DNA from: Sutterella sp.
Lineage (GTDB): Bacteria; Pseudomonadota; Gammaproteobacteria; Burkholderiales; Burkholderiaceae_F
NCBI GenBank assembly: GCA_020025965.1
Contig: JAHHRG010000031.1
Span: 1-23,270, forward strand
Direction of reading: 5' to 3'
DNA length: 23,270 bases
In this document: piece by piece, positions 1 to 6,270 of the stretch
How the letters are laid out: every line of letters starts with the position of its first letter
How positions within the stretch are numbered: position 1 is the stretch's first letter
The notes under the pieces: generated by a model
The model's database searches: none
Told to the model about the DNA's origin: nothing
What the model saw: only the letters and a program-made list of their open reading frames with translations
Translations under genes and position numbers: made by a program

Positions 1-55
1 GATTCAAAATCCGCCGGGTAAAACCGTGAGAGTTCGAGTCTCTCCCCGGGGACCA
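1..55 (+). tRNA. tRNA-Leu (anticodon CAA), 3' part
   Basis: The window opens inside the anticodon stem. The anticodon loop reads TTCAAAA, giving anticodon CAA (reads UUG leucine codons). It is followed by a long class II variable arm (around 13-27) and a perfect T arm (GAGAG / TTCGAGT / CTCTC, about 28-44). The 3' acceptor strand CCCGGGG, discriminator A and an encoded CCA end at 55. The long variable arm fits Leu or Ser, and the CAA anticodon with A37 decides for Leu. The 5' half lies outside the window, so the acceptor stem cannot be checked. Confidence 0.9.
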
Positions 56-63
56 GCAAAGAG

Positions 64-98
64 TCCTGTATTGCAGAATGCGATACGGGATTTTTTTT
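64..98 (+). terminator. Rho-independent terminator of the tRNA transcript
   Basis: An 11-bp stem (64-74 with 80-90, two G-U pairs) has a 5-nt loop and is followed by eight T residues (91-98). It sits 8 nt after the tRNA CCA and separates the tRNA unit from the export genes. Confidence 0.85.
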
Positions 99-291
99 GT
101 CCTTGAGATTTTTGTTAAGAGCGATTGATATCAAAAATAAAGTCAACGCCCGGCAGAAAATAGTCCTTTTCAAGGAGCTAAAATTTTAGAAAGCAAGAGA
201 AGAAAAGTAGTAAAATATTCAACATTTTAGGTCAGTGTTGATTGGCTTTTCAATATCGTCATTTTTTTATACGTTAAGAGAAAGTACCGAC

Positions 292-879
292 ATGATGCAT
301 CGTTTGATTGCAACTCTTTCGATTGCTAGTTTGATGGCAGGCGCAATTGGCAGTGTTTACGCGAAAACCTCAGATATCATGGCTGGGGATGTCCTATCCC
401 TTGCCGTATCTCAGCCGACTTCCTACAGTATGAATTCGTGCGTGGACGAGAATGGGAATATTCGCCTCCCGAAACTCGGATATATCCATGTTGCTGGTTT
501 GAGCCTGGACGAGATTGACCGAAAGTTGCTTAAACACTTGAAAAATCAGGGGTTTAAAGATCCTGAGGTGTTTGTCTCTGTCAGTTCCTATACGAGCCGC
601 AAGATTTATGTGCTTGGTGAAGTAAAGGGGAGTTCTCTAAATGCCAATAATTCGGTGCTGCTTCCTGTGTATGAGGATATGACCGCTTTGCAGGCCGTAT
701 CCAGTGTGGGTGGTTTTACCGAAGAGGCGGACTTATCTAAGGTTCTCGTTCGTCGTCTGACGGCAGAGGGTGAAATTGAGTTGATTCCTGTTCCTGCTCA
801 AGCCATTATGAATGGAGAGAAGGTGGAGGACATCGTGCTGAAACCGACTGATATGTTGATTATTCCCCGTCGCGATTAA
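292..879 (+). CDS. Polysaccharide export protein (Wza/BexD-like, short form)
   Basis: Likely a periplasmic or outer-membrane polysaccharide export component, 195 aa. The ATG at 292 is chosen over an in-frame GTG at 235 because it starts a clean Sec signal peptide (positively charged start, hydrophobic core, cleavage after VYA) and has a purine-rich AAGAGAAAG stretch about 7 nt upstream. The mature part starts with a Poly_export domain (DIMAGDVLSLAVSQ, then DENGNIRLPKLGYIHVAG). A single SLBB-like domain follows (KIYVLGEVKG to the end). E. coli Wza is about 380 aa with several such domains and a lipobox; this protein has no lipobox cysteine and only the minimal domain pair. It probably forms an operon with the Wzc-like gene 46 bp downstream. 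No polymer-synthesis gene is nearby, so the exported substrate is unknown. Confidence 0.85.
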   Translation: MMHRLIATLSIASLMAGAIGSVYAKTSDIMAGDVLSLAVSQPTSYSMNSCVDENGNIRLPKLGYIHVAGLSLDEIDRKLLKHLKNQGFKDPEVFVSVSSYTSRKIYVLGEVKGSSLNANNSVLLPVYEDMTALQAVSSVGGFTEEADLSKVLVRRLTAEGEIELIPVPAQAIMNGEKVEDIVLKPTDMLIIPRRD

Positions 880-925
880 ACGAACTGTAAGTAAATTTAA
901 AACCGAAAACACTCAAGATACTGTT

Positions 926-3058
926 ATGACGAATAAAGCTGAAAATCAGCAGGTCGATGACGAAATTATCGACATCTCCGAATTGATCAAGGCCGTATTA
1001 ACGCGTTTGCCGTTGTGCGGAGCCATTGTCGGTTCCGTGACGGCATTGGCTGTGGCGTATAGCCTGTCGGCGACTCCCATTTATCAGGCTAATACTCGCA
1101 TTTTGGTGGAATCCACGGGTTTGAAGGTTACGACCATTCAAGAAGTCTATGAAGGGGATGCGGCTGACAAGAAAAACTTTATTCAGACGCAGCAGCAGAT
1201 GTTGACTTCGGATCGATTGTTGAGAAACGTCTTCGATCATTTCGGACTGGCAAAAGTTCCTGCTTTTGCCGAGGCGAAAGATCCGCTAGAAGTCTTGGAA
1301 AAGAAGGTTGTTATCAAGTCCGTTCCCAATACGAATCTGATTGATATCGGTGTTAAGGATGAAAATCCGCAGTTGGCTGCTGATATGGCCAATTACTTGG
1401 TTCGTGCTTACATCGAAGATACCTTGCATCGAACCAGCGGGTTCACGCAGATTGCACTCGAGAAGATGCAGGAAGAGTTGCATACGACCGAAGTTGCTCG
1501 TCAGAATGCAATGAAGAAGCTCATGACGTTCCAGAAAGAAAGCGGGGCAACTTCGATCGAAACGGACCGTCAGGCCTTGTTGTCCAGTTTGGCAAGTATT
1601 GATAACGCAAAATATGCCAAGCGCAAAGCTAGTAAAGTTCTTGAGAGTCGGATCGAAGAAGTGCGTCGTTGGAAACAGGCCGGCGCCGATATCGATGTTA
1701 TGTCTGAAACCTTGATCAACGCGACTCCGGAAATTCAGCATCTGATGTCTTCTCGACTGAATGCTAAGTTGGCTTTGGTCGAACAGCGTCAGAATTACGG
1801 GGAAAATCATCGCATTGTTATTGATGCCCGCAAAAAGATCGCCCATTTGAATAAGAATATTTTGGCCGAACTGGATTTAGTTGTTCGTATCGATCGGAGT
1901 CGCCTCGGTGAATTGGCTCGAAATCTTGCATTGTTGCAGAAAGAACGCGATCATTTGGCAGAGGATTTGCAGGCGGTCTATGCCACAGAGGCACAGTATC
2001 GAATCTTCAAAGAAGATCTGGAGACGATAGAAAGCTCTTATAAGCGTCTCCTCAATCGCGTTCACGAATTGAAAATTTCGATCGGTATGGCCGGCAATGC
2101 CTCAGGTACCATTCAGGTCATTGATGAAGCTGTTGCACCCCAAAAGGCACAGTTTCCTCAGAAGCGCAAGATTGTGACCGTTGCTTTCCTGGGCTCTGCC
2201 GTTTTGGCTGTGTTGTTGGCCATTTTGCTCGAATTGATGGATAAAACCGTTAAGCGTCGAGAAGAGGTCGAAAATATGACACGTCTTCCCGTTTTCGGGA
2301 TGATTGCTGACGATAAGAACAAATGCAGTGAATTTACGGCTTATGATAATCCCAAGGGCATGCAGTCCGAAGCTTTCCGTGATCTGTGTACGACCTTATC
2401 GTTGTCGGAAATGGGTTCTCAGTGCCAGTTGATTGCTATAACCTCTCCGGTCAAGAATGACGGCAAGACCTTTGTGTCTCTTAATATGGCCGTGACTTAT
2501 GCTCGTGCCGGTAAGAAGGTGCTTTTGATCGACACCGATATGCGAAGTCATGCACTCAAACAGCTTTGGAATAACGGTCAGAGACCGAATAAGGGCCTGA
2601 GCGATCTTCTTCAAGGGAAAGTTACGATCGGTGAAGTGGCCGAATACGTGATGAAGCCCTTTAAGGATATCTCCATGGACGTCCTTTTCAGCGGTGCTGA
2701 AATTGACATTCCTGCCAATCTTCTTAACGGTGAGAAGTTCTCCAATCTTCTTTGTGAGTTAAAGGAACGCTACGACATGATCATCCTCGACGTGCCGTCC
2801 GTTCTTTCCGCAACCGACACGCGCGCAATGGCTGCCATTGACGGACTGGGCTTCTTGCTTGTCGTTCGGATGAAGTCCACTGAGAAGAACAAACTTCAGA
2901 TGGCCGTTGGCCTTATGAAGCAGGTCAATGCCAATCTTCTGGGGACTGTTCTCAACGGCATCGAAAATGCTCGAGATGACTCGACGGTGGCCTGTTACGG
3001 AAACGATGACGAAGCCTCCAATGGTTTGATTAAGAAGATAAGAAAAGTCATTAAATAA
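926..3058 (+). CDS. Wzc-like polysaccharide co-polymerase / BY-kinase
   Basis: A 710-aa inner-membrane protein of the exopolysaccharide transport family. It has a Wzz-type N-terminus with a membrane segment at about residues 29-48. A long coiled-coil periplasmic region follows, then a GNVR-like proline motif (APQKAQFPQKRK) and a second membrane segment at about 418-440. The cytoplasmic C-terminal domain is ATPase-like: Walker A-type TSPVKNDGKT near 506-515, Walker A' VLLIDTDMRS near 532-541, Walker B MIILDVPS near 618-625. Family members control chain length and phosphorylate their own C-terminal tyrosines. Two features are odd. The P-loop has VKNDGKT where PGEGKS/T is usual, and the C-terminal tail holds a single tyrosine instead of the usual cluster. 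Autophosphorylation may therefore be reduced or lost. It follows the Wza-like gene and is closed by a terminator. The upstream ribosome binding site is weak. Confidence 0.88.
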   Translation: MTNKAENQQVDDEIIDISELIKAVLTRLPLCGAIVGSVTALAVAYSLSATPIYQANTRILVESTGLKVTTIQEVYEGDAADKKNFIQTQQQMLTSDRLLRNVFDHFGLAKVPAFAEAKDPLEVLEKKVVIKSVPNTNLIDIGVKDENPQLAADMANYLVRAYIEDTLHRTSGFTQIALEKMQEELHTTEVARQNAMKKLMTFQKESGATSIETDRQALLSSLASIDNAKYAKRKASKVLESRIEEVRRWKQAGADIDVMSETLINATPEIQHLMSSRLNAKLALVEQRQNYGENHRIVIDARKKIAHLNKNILAELDLVVRIDRSRLGELARNLALLQKERDHLAEDLQAVYATEAQYRIFKEDLETIESSYKRLLNRVHELKISIGMAGNASGTIQVIDEAVAPQKAQFPQKRKIVTVAFLGSAVLAVLLAILLELMDKTVKRREEVENMTRLPVFGMIADDKNKCSEFTAYDNPKGMQSEAFRDLCTTLSLSEMGSQCQLIAITSPVKNDGKTFVSLNMAVTYARAGKKVLLIDTDMRSHALKQLWNNGQRPNKGLSDLLQGKVTIGEVAEYVMKPFKDISMDVLFSGAEIDIPANLLNGEKFSNLLCELKERYDMIILDVPSVLSATDTRAMAAIDGLGFLLVVRMKSTEKNKLQMAVGLMKQVNANLLGTVLNGIENARDDSTVACYGNDDEASNGLIKKIRKVIK

Positions 3059-3075
3059 TTTACCTTCACTTATAA

Positions 3076-3108
3076 AAAAGGGCCTCAACTGAAAGTTGAG
3101 GCCCTTTT
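3076..3108. terminator. Bidirectional terminator between convergent genes
   Basis: A 15-bp perfect stem (3076-3090 with 3094-3108) has a GAA loop, with A-run on one side and T-run on the other. It can end the Wzc-like transcript on the plus strand and the fusion gene on the minus strand. Confidence 0.88.
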
Positions 3109-3130
3109 ACTTGAAGGCTAAGCTCTTGAC

Positions 3131-4522
3131 CTAGGCGCGTAACTGCATGCGAAGGAAAAGCGTCATAGCCATCAATTCGTCTGTAGAAACTGAATGATCA
3201 ATCGGGAAGGTTTTCCAGATCAAGGAGTTATTGAGTTCCTGAATCACTTTGGCACCGCGTTGTGCGGTTAACGGCGGAATGACGGAGTCAAAGTCACCGT
3301 GTGCCATGAAAACGGGGGTACAGCGACCGACTGGGGTGATGTCTTTAAAGAGATCGGCCGCGAGCGGAAGATAACCGGAAAGAGCAATGACCCCACCGAT
3401 GGGGTGGGTTTGACGCAAACCGGCATAGAGAGCCATGGCCGCTCCTTGGGAAAAACCTCCGAGGAAAATGCGGCGACGATTGACGCCGAGTTCTTCGAGT
3501 TCGGAAATCAGGCGCGACACCTTCATAGCCGTTTCGTTGATACCGTACTTATCTTCCTGATCCTCAAAGCGATCGGAAAGAACGTCATACCATGCACGAA
3601 GCGGATAGCCGGGATGGGCAGAAATTTCTCGAACAGGGGCGTTCGGCAAGATAAAACGGCAAACAGGGCCGCCCAACTGCAGAATCTGATCGGGAAAGTC
3701 TGCGAAGTCCGTGTTGTCAACACCCATGCCGTGGAGCCAAATGACCGTGGCTTCAGGCTGCATTCTGGTGCGACTCGGTGCGATCGTTAGAATGTCGTCG
3801 GAATCAAAGGCCGGAACCTGCGTGATGCTCGAAACGTCTTCTCTGCGCACGTTGTCGTTTTTTTCGGTTTCTGTTTCGGGAACGGCGGTTTCCGTTTCCG
3901 GTTTTTCGGCATAGGCGGTCGGCATAGAAACCGAATCACATTTGATGTCAACCGTTTCGTCACAATCGCCGTCACGGATCGCGATTTGCAGGCCGTTAAT
4001 ACGCAGAAGACAACGACGCATTGCGTTAAAAAGTCCTTCGGCCGTTATTTTGCCATCCGAATCTCGTGTGTCTGCGAGTGCCTTCAGAATGCGTTCGTCG
4101 TTATCAACGTTTACGATCAGGGCAGTTTGTTCGGGTGTGTCACGAAGGACAGCCTGAGGGCGAGAAAGTAGCGGGTCAACGGTTTGCTGACGGAGTGCGT
4201 TGGCGAACCCAGGTAGCGATCGAGTCGCCACAGCCAACGTGGACTCCGGTACAGCATCGTAGCGAGAAGGTCCGATGCCGCCCGTAGTCATCACCAAGTC
4301 GCAACCGATGATGTCAACGAGTTCGCGCAGAGATTTCTCAATAGAAAAGCGTTGATTCGCAATAACGCGTTTGTGAATAGTGACGGGCGTGGTCAAAGTA
4401 TCTTTAAACCACTTTTCGAGAGACGACACCGTTTTGTCGTCATAGGTCATGCCGTCATTTTCTTCCAAGACGGAAACCAGACCTAAAATCAGTTCGTTAT
4501 CGTGTTTGCGCGGTGGTTTCAT
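3131..4522 (-). CDS. MogA-like domain fused to a carboxylesterase (alpha/beta hydrolase)
   Basis: A 463-aa protein with two domains that are normally separate. Residues about 10-185 align by eye with E. coli MogA (molybdopterin adenylyltransferase): GLVSV, then DLVMTTGGIGPSRYD, then STLAVATRSLPGF. Key family features are altered. TTGGTG reads TTGGIG, the residue aligned with MogA Asp49 is Asn56, the SDRAS motif is lost, and the NLPGQP segment reads NVDNDE. The Asp aligned with MogA Asp82 is kept (Asp89). After an acidic, Glu/Thr-rich linker (about 205-250) comes an Abhydrolase_2 carboxylesterase domain: WLHGMG, nucleophile Ser358 in GFSQG, Asp412 in HGDFDSVIP, His443 in DHS. The esterase triad looks intact, so I expect hydrolase activity and a possibly non-catalytic, ligand-binding MogA-like half. 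It lies downstream of yjgA, and mog beside yjgA is known in Burkholderiales. No clear ribosome binding site is seen at the ATG. Confidence 0.82.
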   Translation of the reverse strand: MKPPRKHDNELILGLVSVLEENDGMTYDDKTVSSLEKWFKDTLTTPVTIHKRVIANQRFSIEKSLRELVDIIGCDLVMTTGGIGPSRYDAVPESTLAVATRSLPGFANALRQQTVDPLLSRPQAVLRDTPEQTALIVNVDNDERILKALADTRDSDGKITAEGLFNAMRRCLLRINGLQIAIRDGDCDETVDIKCDSVSMPTAYAEKPETETAVPETETEKNDNVRREDVSSITQVPAFDSDDILTIAPSRTRMQPEATVIWLHGMGVDNTDFADFPDQILQLGGPVCRFILPNAPVREISAHPGYPLRAWYDVLSDRFEDQEDKYGINETAMKVSRLISELEELGVNRRRIFLGGFSQGAAMALYAGLRQTHPIGGVIALSGYLPLAADLFKDITPVGRCTPVFMAHGDFDSVIPPLTAQRGAKVIQELNNSLIWKTFPIDHSVSTDELMAMTLFLRMQLRA

Positions 4523-4565
4523 GGCGGGTGGTCAACGTTCTTAATAGAGATGGTTCCGAAAATTG

Positions 4566-4601
4566 GAAACGCTTGCCAACTAGGACGTCGACAAGCGTTT
4601 C
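4566..4601 (-). terminator. Terminator after yjgA
   Basis: A 10-bp perfect stem (GAAACGCTTG at 4566-4575 with CAAGCGTTTC at 4592-4601) starts 3 nt past the yjgA stop and is followed on the minus strand by CAATTTTC. The T-run is weak, so read-through into the fusion gene is possible. Confidence 0.55.
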
Positions 4602-4604
4602 GAA

Positions 4605-5162
4605 TTATTCTTCGTCGTCCTCGGCAAAGAGGCTGAGCGGTTCTTCCGAGAGCTCGTGAATATAACGATAAAGTTCGCGTGCGCTCTTCGGCGGCTTGTT
4701 ATTTTCGCGTTCCTTACGAGCGCTGCGAACAAGCGTACGAATACGGGGAATGTCCACTTCGGGATGTTCGTTGATGAACTTCGTCAAGGCATCGTCACCG
4801 GCGAGCATCTGATCGCGGAGCGTTTCGCAACGATGCAAAAGCGCAACGGCGGCCTTTGACTCGCCGGTCACGCGATCAATCGCTTCACGAACGGCTTTGG
4901 GATCCATGTTGCGCATCTTTTTCCCGATCAACTGTAACTGGCGGCGCTGCGCACCGAAGCTACGCATTTTGCGAAATTCGATGATTTCAATGAGGACTTC
5001 TTCAGGCAAACCGATCTTTTTCAATTGTTCGTCGCCCAGCTTGGTCATCTCGCGACCGAGATTCTGAAGTTCGAGCTGTTCACGCTTGAGTTGCGACTTG
5101 GACGGTCCCCGATATTCGAATTCGTCGTCTTCGTCTTCGTCGTAAAAAGGTTCCTGGCGCAT
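4605..5162 (-). CDS. yjgA: Ribosome biogenesis factor YjgA/DarP (DUF615)
   Basis: Cytoplasmic protein that in E. coli associates with late 50S ribosome assembly intermediates. The DUF615 signature is clear: an acidic N-terminus (DEDEDDEFEY), SKSQLKRE, RRQLQLIGKKMR, then NKPPKSARELYRYI near the C-terminus. The last two blocks are very close to the E. coli protein. I chose the ATG at 5162, giving 185 aa and matching the usual length of about 183. The open frame extends to 5207, but that extension has no ribosome binding site and no family similarity. The gene sits between the triple small-RNA locus (upstream on the same strand) and the MogA-esterase fusion. Confidence 0.9.
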   Translation of the reverse strand: MRQEPFYDEDEDDEFEYRGPSKSQLKREQLELQNLGREMTKLGDEQLKKIGLPEEVLIEIIEFRKMRSFGAQRRQLQLIGKKMRNMDPKAVREAIDRVTGESKAAVALLHRCETLRDQMLAGDDALTKFINEHPEVDIPRIRTLVRSARKERENNKPPKSARELYRYIHELSEEPLSLFAEDDEE

Positions 5163-5275
5163 GTGGATTTCTACCGGAAAAAAAGGTGTTCTTGATAAAG
5201 AAACCATTGTACCGTTGAAATGCTGAAAAGTTGGATCTTATGGACTTGGAAAGTGAGTGCAGAGCGGAAAAAGAA

Positions 5276-5314
5276 TAAAAAGAGGCGGATGAGCCCTGTC
5301 AAACTCATCCGCCT
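5276..5314 (-). terminator. Terminator of small RNA copy 1
   Basis: An 11-bp perfect GC-rich stem (5283-5293 with 5304-5314) has a 10-nt loop. On the minus strand it is followed by CTTTTTATT. The sequence is nearly identical in the three copies. Confidence 0.85.
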
Positions 5315-5451
5315 GTAGATACTCACAAAACTCTTTGATGCCGGAGAACATTAGCATCGTCTGAATGAAGATCTCAATCCAAGCTTCGAAATCTTCGTTA
5401 GTCGCCATCCAACCGACCCCTTGGTGGGTGACAACCGAAGCGTTTTGCGTT
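5276..5451 (-). ncRNA. Predicted Fur/FNR-controlled small RNA, copy 1
   Basis: Predicted ~176-nt RNA. The 5' end (A at 5451) lies 7 nt after the -10 hexamer and starts AACGCAAAACGC, a block shared by all copies. Next comes a conserved AAGGGGTCGGTTGG segment that can close a small hairpin. Hairpin 1 follows (5396 to 5367): a 9-bp stem with one G-U pair and loop GAAGCTTGGATT. Hairpin 2 (5358 to 5337) has a GATGC/GCATC stem and loop TAATGTTCTCCG. The RNA ends in a strong terminator. Copy 1 also contains a short ATG frame behind the AAGGGG sequence; copy 2 lacks that start. Family and targets are not recognised. Confidence 0.78.
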
Positions 5452-5457
5452 AGTAAG

Positions 5458-5486
5458 ACTTTACTAGCTAAGGAAGAAATGAGCAA
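5458..5486 (-). promoter_or_regulatory. Promoter of small RNA copy 1
   Basis: On the minus strand, -35 TTGCTC (5486-5481), 17-nt spacer, -10 TAAAGT (5463-5458). The -10 is conserved in the other copies while the spacer is not. The poor -35 match fits an activator-dependent promoter. Confidence 0.65.
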
Positions 5487-5515
5487 TAGTAAAACCCGAG
5501 TTAAGGAATAGGTTA

Positions 5516-5529
5516 TTGATCGAGATCAA
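5516..5529 (-). promoter_or_regulatory. FNR-type binding site, copy 1
   Basis: The minus strand reads TTGATCTCGATCAA, a perfect match to the FNR/ANR consensus TTGAT-N4-ATCAA. Exactly 52 bp separate it from the -10 hexamer, which centres it at -71.5 from the predicted start, a known class I helical position. Confidence 0.75.
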
Positions 5530-5532
5530 AAA

Positions 5533-5547
5533 TGAGAATCATTCTCA
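5533..5547 (-). promoter_or_regulatory. Fur box, copy 1
   Basis: TGAGAATCATTCTCA is a perfect 7-1-7 palindrome and differs from the Fur consensus TGATAATNATTATCA at two symmetric positions. It is 3 bp from the FNR site and centred near -89. Confidence 0.75.
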
Positions 5548-5650
5548 GTAATTTCGGGCGATTCGTCGCTTTTTGCTGACTGGTACCGTCCTTGCTCTCG
5601 GACGCGCGTGCGATTGAGCACGGTGTAACAAGGTAGGAAAAATTAAGAAT

Positions 5651-5690
5651 AAAAAAAGAGGCGGACGAGCCCTGTCAAACTCATCCGCCT
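5651..5690 (-). terminator. Terminator of small RNA copy 2
   Basis: Stem 5659-5669 with 5680-5690, followed on the minus strand by seven T residues. One base differs from copy 1. In minus-strand RNA it makes a U-G pair, in plus-strand RNA an A-C mismatch, so the signal belongs to the minus strand. Confidence 0.85.
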
Positions 5691-5826
5691 TGAGCGTTTC
5701 ACGAAACTAGTGATGCCGGAGAACATTAGCACCTCTTACTCTATCGGAATTCAATCCAAGCTTCGATTTCCGATAATCGATATCCAACCGACCCCTAGGC
5801 GGGTAACGATCAATGCGTTTCGTGTT
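5651..5826 (-). ncRNA. Predicted Fur/FNR-controlled small RNA, copy 2
   Basis: Predicted 176-nt RNA, the same length as copies 1 and 3. The 5' block is AACACGAAACGC, followed by the conserved AGGGGTCGGTTGG segment. Hairpin 1 (5775 to 5742) has an 8-bp outer stem TATCGGAA/TTCCGATA, an A-A mismatch, two more pairs, and the same GAAGCTTGGATT loop. Hairpin 2 (5733 to 5712) has GGTGC/GCATC, with a G-U pair in place of A-U, and the same TAATGTTCTCCG loop. The ATG seen in copies 1 and 3 is ATA here and the frame carries a stop, so this copy argues for an RNA-level function. Confidence 0.78.
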
Positions 5827-5833
5827 GAAAGTA

Positions 5834-5862
5834 ACTTTACGCTTAGTTCCCTAGCTCGACAA
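5834..5862 (-). promoter_or_regulatory. Promoter of small RNA copy 2
   Basis: On the minus strand, -35 TTGTCG (5862-5857), 17-nt spacer, -10 TAAAGT (5839-5834). Confidence 0.65.
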
Positions 5863-5891
5863 TAGAAGATATCGACGAAAGTGATAGGAAT

Positions 5892-5905
5892 TTGATCTCA
5901 GTCAA
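5892..5905 (-). promoter_or_regulatory. FNR-type binding site, copy 2
   Basis: The minus strand reads TTGACTGAGATCAA, one mismatch from TTGAT-N4-ATCAA. It is 52 bp from the -10 hexamer, as in the other two copies. Confidence 0.68.
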
Positions 5906-5907
5906 TA

Positions 5908-5926
5908 AATGAGAATCATTCTCATT
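5908..5926 (-). promoter_or_regulatory. Fur box, copy 2
   Basis: AATGAGAATCATTCTCATT is a perfect 9-1-9 palindrome, the longest of the three. Its 7-1-7 core (5910-5924) is 4 bp beyond the FNR site. Confidence 0.78.
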
Positions 5927-6012
5927 AGAGCGGATGAAAGACCGTTAATCGCTAGCTGCGATAGTAAAAGAGGCAGAAGATCGGGCGTTAATGAGAAGGC
6001 AATAACATGAAT

Positions 6013-6052
6013 AAAAAAAGAGGCGGATGAGCCCTGTCAAACTCACCCGCCT
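6013..6052 (-). terminator. Terminator of small RNA copy 3
   Basis: Stem 6021-6031 with 6042-6052, then seven T residues on the minus strand. The one changed base gives a G-U pair in minus-strand RNA and an A-C mismatch in plus-strand RNA. Confidence 0.85.
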
Positions 6053-6188
6053 TGAGCGTTGCACGAAACTCTTGATGCCGGAGAACATAAGCATCTGTCC
6101 AAAGAGCAAGTCAATCCAAGCTTTGACTTGCTGAGTGATCGCCATTCAACCGACCCCTTGGTGGATGACGACCGATGCGTTTCGCGTT
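6013..6188 (-). ncRNA. Predicted Fur/FNR-controlled small RNA, copy 3
   Basis: Predicted 176-nt RNA starting AACGCGAAACGC. It keeps AAGGGGTCGGTTG. Hairpin 1 (6132 to 6105) has a perfect 8-bp stem AGCAAGTC/GACTTGCT, unrelated in sequence to the stems of copies 1 and 2, and loop AAAGCTTGGATT. Hairpin 2 (6095 to 6074) has GATGC/GCATC with loop TTATGTTCTCCG. A short ATG frame starts 8 nt after AAGGGG and shares MLMFSGIK with the copy 1 frame. That similarity follows from the conserved RNA loop and does not by itself show translation. Copy 3 lies closest to queA, which is divergent. Confidence 0.78.
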
Positions 6189-6194
6189 GAAGTA

Positions 6195-6224
6195 ACTATA
6201 CCTACTCTCCAAGCGGTTCGGTAA
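6195..6224 (-). promoter_or_regulatory. Promoter of small RNA copy 3
   Basis: The -10 is TATAGT (6200-6195), the best of the three. The -35 is weak: TTACCG with an 18-nt spacer, or TACCGA with 17. Confidence 0.62.
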
Positions 6225-6252
6225 TGAAATAGCCGACTAATTTAATAGGAAT

Positions 6253-6266
6253 TTGATCTCAATCAA
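6253..6266 (-). promoter_or_regulatory. FNR-type binding site, copy 3
   Basis: The minus strand reads TTGATTGAGATCAA, a perfect TTGAT-N4-ATCAA match. It is 52 bp from the -10 hexamer and centred at -71.5. Confidence 0.75.
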
Positions 6267-6270
6267 TAAA

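Noticed and set aside
1..98. tRNA-Leu as an integration site for the export genes
   Set aside because: No integrase and no repeat of the tRNA 3' end is visible in the window, so an island cannot be supported.
125..134. TTGATATCAA upstream of the export genes, resembling an FNR half-site pair
   Set aside because: The half-sites touch without the 4-bp spacer that FNR needs, and no promoter is placed properly next to it.
5238..5486. 82-codon minus-strand open frame in small RNA copy 1
   Set aside because: It starts before the predicted RNA 5' end and runs through the terminator; copies 2 and 3 do not keep the frame. Only a short internal ATG frame is worth a test, reported as a finding.
5945..6145. 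66-codon minus-strand open frame in small RNA copy 3
   Set aside because: Its C-terminal half is the terminator read in a different frame from copy 1, so it is not conserved as a protein.
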